A DNA stretch of 64,000 nucleotides. Origin: Asterias rubens. Taxonomy: Eukaryota > Echinodermata > Asteroidea > Forcipulatida > Asteriidae. The DNA lies in the NCBI RefSeq assembly GCF_902459465.1, contig NC_047068.1, positions 16,019,195-16,083,194 of the forward strand, written 5' to 3'. Of the stretch, positions 60,601-64,000 are shown piece by piece. The translations under genes and the position numbers were made by a program. Each line of letters begins with the position of its first letter. The first letter of the stretch is position 1. A model generated the notes under the pieces. The model had not been told where the DNA came from. It ran no database searches and was given only the letters and a program-made list of their open reading frames with translations.

Positions 60601-63600
60601 ACAAAACAGGGACACCGCCAATATAGGGCTAGATAGCTCAGTTGGTAGAGCGCCGGCACGTTAATCCGGAGGTCGTTGGTTCGAATCCCACTCTAGTCAA
60701 TTCTTTGTTCAACGCCAAAAATCATTAAAAATTACATTACACATAAGAACAATAAATACAGAGAGAGGATGGTAAGATATAATGATAAGATTTTGGTTTG
60801 TGCATCAAAAGCACTTTGTGGCAGGTCTATTTTTGTTTTATAAATCATGTTAAGGAATTAATAACTCGTAAACACAGTGATGAGATTTAACAAATTCTGA
60901 CAGATCTGTATAACTGAAGAATTCAGCTTTAATTTGGGAAAAACTTTAAAACAAAATCGATTAAATAGTGTCCAAGCAAAAGTTTGGAAAATGGTGCAAA
61001 GGCCAAAAGGAAAAATGCAAAAAAACACTTTAAACATGGAAATATATATACAGTTAAAGCCATTGGACCCTTTCGGTACAGAAAGAAAAAAAAAAGTTCA
61101 CAGATTTACAAATAATTTACAGGGTTTACAGAAGGTAATGGTGAAAGACTTCTCTTGAAATATTAGTCCATGAAATACTTTACTTTTTGAGAAAACGGTA
61201 AAACAATATAAATTCTCGTTAGCGAGAATAACGGATTTGTTATAAACACATGTCATGACACGGCGAAACGCGCGAAAACAGGAGTGGGTTTTCACGTTAT
61301 TTTCTCCCGACTCCGATGTCTGATTGAGCCTAAATTTCCACAGGATTGTTATTTTATATATAAGTTGTGATACATGAAGTGTGGGACTTGGACATAACTG
61401 TTTACCGAAAGGGTCCAATGGCTTTAAAGGCAAAATGCTTATTAGCATAAAACCTCACTTGGTAATGAGTAATGGGGAGAGATTGATGGTATAAAAGATT
61501 GGGAGAATCGGCTCCCTCTGAAGTGACACAGTTTTCGAGAAAGAAGTGATTTTCCACGAATTGGATTTCGAGACCTCAGATTTAGAATTTGAGGTCTTGA
61601 AATCAACCATCTAAACGCACACAACTTCGTGTGACAAGAGTATTTTTTCTTTCATTATTATCTCGCAACTTCGACGACCAATTGAGCTCAAATTTTCACT
61701 GGTTTGTTATTTTATGCATATGTTGAGATACACCAAGTGAGAAGACTGGTCTATGACAATGCCCACTGTCTTTAAATAAGTCATGAAATCACATTAACAA
61801 ATACATATCTATATTTGGCCTTAGTTTTCGATCCATACTGGGCCGTCATCAGAGGCATAAACAAAATATATCCATTCATGGCAACAAAGAGGAGTACAGA
61901 ATAGATAGACGATCATATGTAGCTTGTGCGTAAAGCGCTAAAGCGTTTGCCTCTCACCAAGGTGACCCCGGTGCAATTCCCAGCCAGGGCCATATGTGAG
62001 TTGAGTTGTGCGTTGGTTCTCTGCTGTGCCACAAGGGTTTTCCAGACCATCCGGTTTTCCTCCCTCGGGAAAAATCAAACAATCTCGATCTTGGCTGTGC
62101 TCCGTGGTCATAATGGGTTGATGTGGCTGACAGCCAAAGGCGCCCTTGCATGCCCGCTTCTCGAACACAATGTAGCCGCGTCCTTCGCAATTCAGCTCTT
62201 AGCTGCAAGTAAGGATGATTAGCCCCCAAGTTATTTATATATTTTGAATTAATATCCTTTTTACTGGACAACCAAATGTTTCCTTACCTCCATGCACCAG
62301 CAGCAGAACCTGTTCGGCCAGTTTCTCTTGGGCTTTGCGATTCTTAGGTGTCTTCTGGAGAAAGTGAATATAATAATAGCATAATAATAGTGGCTTCATA
62401 TATCAAATTTAAATCCATCCCTCAGTGATGCTCATGTATCTCCATCGTTCAGTATTCTTCCTATAAGGTATCAGGGGCCAATTTCATAGTGCTGCTGAGC
62501 ACAAGAATTTGCTTAGCATGAAATTTTTGCCTCGATAAAAACAGAATTACCAACCAAATTTCCACGTGGTTTTGAGGATAAACAAACAACAGTTGAATAC
62601 AAGTAACAAGCAATATGCAACAAATGGAAATATGGTTGGTAATCCCGTTTTTTTCAAGGAAGAAATTTCATGCTAAGCAAATTTGTGTGCTTAGCAGCAC
62701 TATGAAATTGGGCCCTGACCTTTTAGCTTTACATAGCACCATTTACTGGTTGACAAGGCGCTGTAACCTAATAAGCAGCCAATTCAAACATAAACACCAG
62801 GGCGAACCCCTTCTCTTAAAGGAACACGTTGCCTTGGATCGGTCGATTTGGTCTTTGAAAAGCGTTTGCAAACATTTTTTATAAAATGCATATGGTTAGA
62901 AAGATGTTTTAAAAGTAGAATACAATGATCCACGCACATTTGCCTTGAAATAGCGTGGTTTTCCTTTTACTTCGCAAACTAACACAGTCGGCCATTCACG
63001 GGAGTCAAAAATTTGACTCCCATAATAACCGACCGTGTTTGTCGACGAGGTAAAAGGAAAACCAGGCAATTTTGAGTGATTTTTGTGTGGATCATTATAT
63101 ACTACTTTTAAAATATCTTTCTAATCATATGCATTTTATAAAAAACGGTTGCAAACGCTTTTCAAAGACCAACTCGACTGATCCAAGGCAACGTGTTCCT
63201 TTAAGTACACTGGATCTGTTGCTTGCATCACACAAAACACTCGACCAGGCACATCAATAATGGTTAAGGCCCTTTTGGAAACCACAGCTTCGGCTTGGGA
63301 TTCAGCTCAAGGCTCCAATCTCTTGTCTGAAACCCTGTGCGTGTATACCCAAAGATTGCGCAATTGTCAAAACAACCGGCGGGGCAATGCTAGCCTGAGC
63401 CGACTCCAAAGCCCAATCCAGTCATTTCGAAAAGGGCCTTAAGGCTCTGTCCCACTGCAGCGACAACGAGAACGATAAAGATAACGTCGAAAGAAAACGC
63501 ATTCCATTGGTTGAATGAGCGTGTGCGTATTCTACGTGTAGCAATTCAACCATTAGAATGCGTTCTCTTTGCGTCGTGATCGTTATCGTTTTCGTTATCA

Positions 63601-63921
63601 CGGCAGTGTGACTCGTCCTTAAGTGTCTAACTTAAGGACACAAGTGTCACGACCGAGACTCGAACTTGCACTCTGCTGATCAGAAACACCAGAGCTTGAG
63701 TCTGGTAATCTTATCCACTTGGTGATGTCATGCAGGGAATACAGTTTTGTTATAAACTTAGTGGTGTGATAAGAGTAATGCACAATGTTCCATTGAACAG
63801 AGTGTCACTTGTTAGTTCCTACCTTATGTTTGGTGATAATATCATCGATTTCATTTAGGGGCAAAAAGGTGAATAACTTCAGGTATCTTTCCATGTCAGC
63901 ATCCGGAAGCCGTACAAAATA
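57654..63921 (-). CDS. YARS2: Mitochondrial tyrosyl-tRNA synthetase homologue, C-terminal part
   Basis: The enzyme charges mitochondrial tRNA-Tyr. Five exons are seen on the minus strand: 63823..63921, 62288..62354, 59553..59741, 58181..58306 and 57654..57688. All joins are GT-AG and in phase, giving 171 residues then TGA. The first visible exon has [19 protein letters not shown], the post-catalytic helical region, followed by [12 protein letters not shown]. The next has the [17 protein letters not shown] segment typical of mitochondrial YARS. The last two form the S4-like tRNA-binding domain ([32 protein letters not shown]). The Rossmann catalytic domain with its HIGH and KMSKS-type motifs lies beyond the right edge. 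It is convergent with CCDC40, with 1.7 kb between the stops. Confidence 0.93.
58897..59102 (+). mobile_element. 5'-truncated CR1/L2-type LINE, 3' end
   Basis: From about 58897 it reads [20 protein letters not shown] then [13 protein letters not shown] and a stop, the familiar C-terminus of CR1/L2-clade reverse transcriptases. The short 3' UTR (GCGCTTTGTAAC, GGCGCTCTATAAATATTA) ends in a TTA-rich microsatellite. It is antisense within a YARS2 intron. The rest of the ORF is missing. Confidence 0.8.
60298..60725 (+). mobile_element. Two head-to-tail SINE family C copies
   Basis: Two tRNA-like units (60306..60390 and 60626..60700) share AGATAGCTCAGTTGGTAGAG and GGTCGTTGGTTCGAATCCCA, separated by the tail and leading region of the family. 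The first unit has an extra short CCCCCGGA-type insertion in its anticodon arm region. Acceptor-stem ends (GGCTAGA/TCTAGTC) still pair. Confidence 0.75.
61054..61427. mobile_element. MITE family G copy
   Basis: It is full length (374 bp) with TTAA at both ends. Its right TTAA is shared with the family F element that follows. Confidence 0.7.
61424..61775. mobile_element. MITE family F copy abutting family G
   Basis: It begins TTAAAGGCAAAATGCTTATT, losing part of the normal left end, and ends CCCACTGTCTTTAAA. It shares TTAA 61424..61427 with the preceding element. Confidence 0.65.
61920..62225 (+). mobile_element. SINE family D copy
   Basis: It has AGCTTGTGCGTAAAGCGCTA, a mutated B box (GGTGCAATTCC), ATCCGGTTTTCCTCCCTCGG and a TAAGGATGATTAGCCCCC end. 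It lies about 60 bp from a YARS2 exon. Confidence 0.7.
62469..62714. mobile_element. Foldback family H copy in a YARS2 intron
   Basis: GGGGCCAATTTCATAGTGCT to AGCAGCACTATGAAATTGGG, about 246 bp. Confidence 0.6.
62816..63204. mobile_element. 389 bp TTAA-bounded palindromic foldback
   Basis: The arms start TTAAAGGAACACGTTGCCTT and end with its complement. The arms pair along much of their length (GTTTGCAAAC region, TAAAATGCATATG, ACTCCC centre). It lies in a YARS2 intron. A partial relative lies at about 27517..27690. Confidence 0.7.
63439..63622. mobile_element. 184 bp TTAA-bounded foldback
   Basis: The ends are TTAAGGCTCTGTCCCACTGC and GCAGTGTGACTCGTCCTTAA. The arms also pair inside (AACGATAAAGATAACG, GAATGCGTT). 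It sits in the same YARS2 intron as the 62816 element. Confidence 0.65.
63624..63735 (-). mobile_element. SINE family B copy
   Basis: It has GGACACAAGTGTCACGACCG and CTCTGCTGATCAGAAACACC, as in the other family B copies. It lies right beside the TTAA-bounded foldback ending at 63622, in a YARS2 intron. Confidence 0.6.
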
Positions 63922-64000
63922 CTGCAAATAAATCAGACAGTCAGTATTTAATAATAGTGTATGCCAGCTTTGGAGTTTGGATGCATATACATGGTCACCT

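Overview
The window is animal nuclear DNA. It holds five protein-coding genes split into many short exons with GT-AG introns, set among dense short repeats. The proteins match vertebrate orthologues closely in exon order and sequence. The repeats (several tRNA-headed SINE families, many foldback/MITE-like elements, and a CR1/L2-type LINE 3' end) look like those of a marine invertebrate deuterostome. An echinoderm such as a sea star is my best guess; this is inference and no species-specific marker was seen.

Layout from left to right. (1) USP22-type SAGA deubiquitinase, minus strand, N-terminal 410 codons in eight exons from 9910 down to the left edge, where the gene is cut. (2) DHRS7B-type short-chain dehydrogenase, plus strand, six exons, 11376-14513, complete (309 aa). 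(3) A repeat-rich 9.2 kb intergenic stretch. (4) TBC1D16-type Rab GAP, minus strand, nine coding exons, 33332 down to 23708, complete (840 aa). (5) A 9 kb divergent intergenic stretch containing a 630 bp terminal-inverted-repeat element with apparent target-site duplication. (6) CCDC40-type ciliary coiled-coil protein, plus strand, 18 coding exons, 42363-55953, complete (1240 aa). (7) YARS2-type mitochondrial tyrosyl-tRNA synthetase, minus strand, the last five exons (171 residues) from 63921 down to 57654; its N-terminal part lies beyond the right edge. Every exon join listed was checked for GT/AG borders and for reading phase, and all assembled frames are continuous.

USP22/DHRS7B and TBC1D16/CCDC40 are both divergent (head-to-head) pairs. 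From memory, both pairs are also divergent neighbours on human chromosome 17, at 17p11.2 and 17q25.3, so this block appears to preserve ancient linkage. The genes do not form one pathway: the products are a nuclear chromatin deubiquitinase, a membrane oxidoreductase, an endosomal Rab GAP, an axonemal ruler protein and a mitochondrial synthetase.

The most notable points are a 90 bp tandem repeat coding in frame inside the USP22 catalytic domain, a low-complexity Arg-Pro-Gly-Ser-Ala-Gln repeat exon in CCDC40, the TIR element between TBC1D16 and CCDC40, a decayed partial exon duplication in TBC1D16, and a large set of near-perfect foldback elements, several of them bounded by TTAA.
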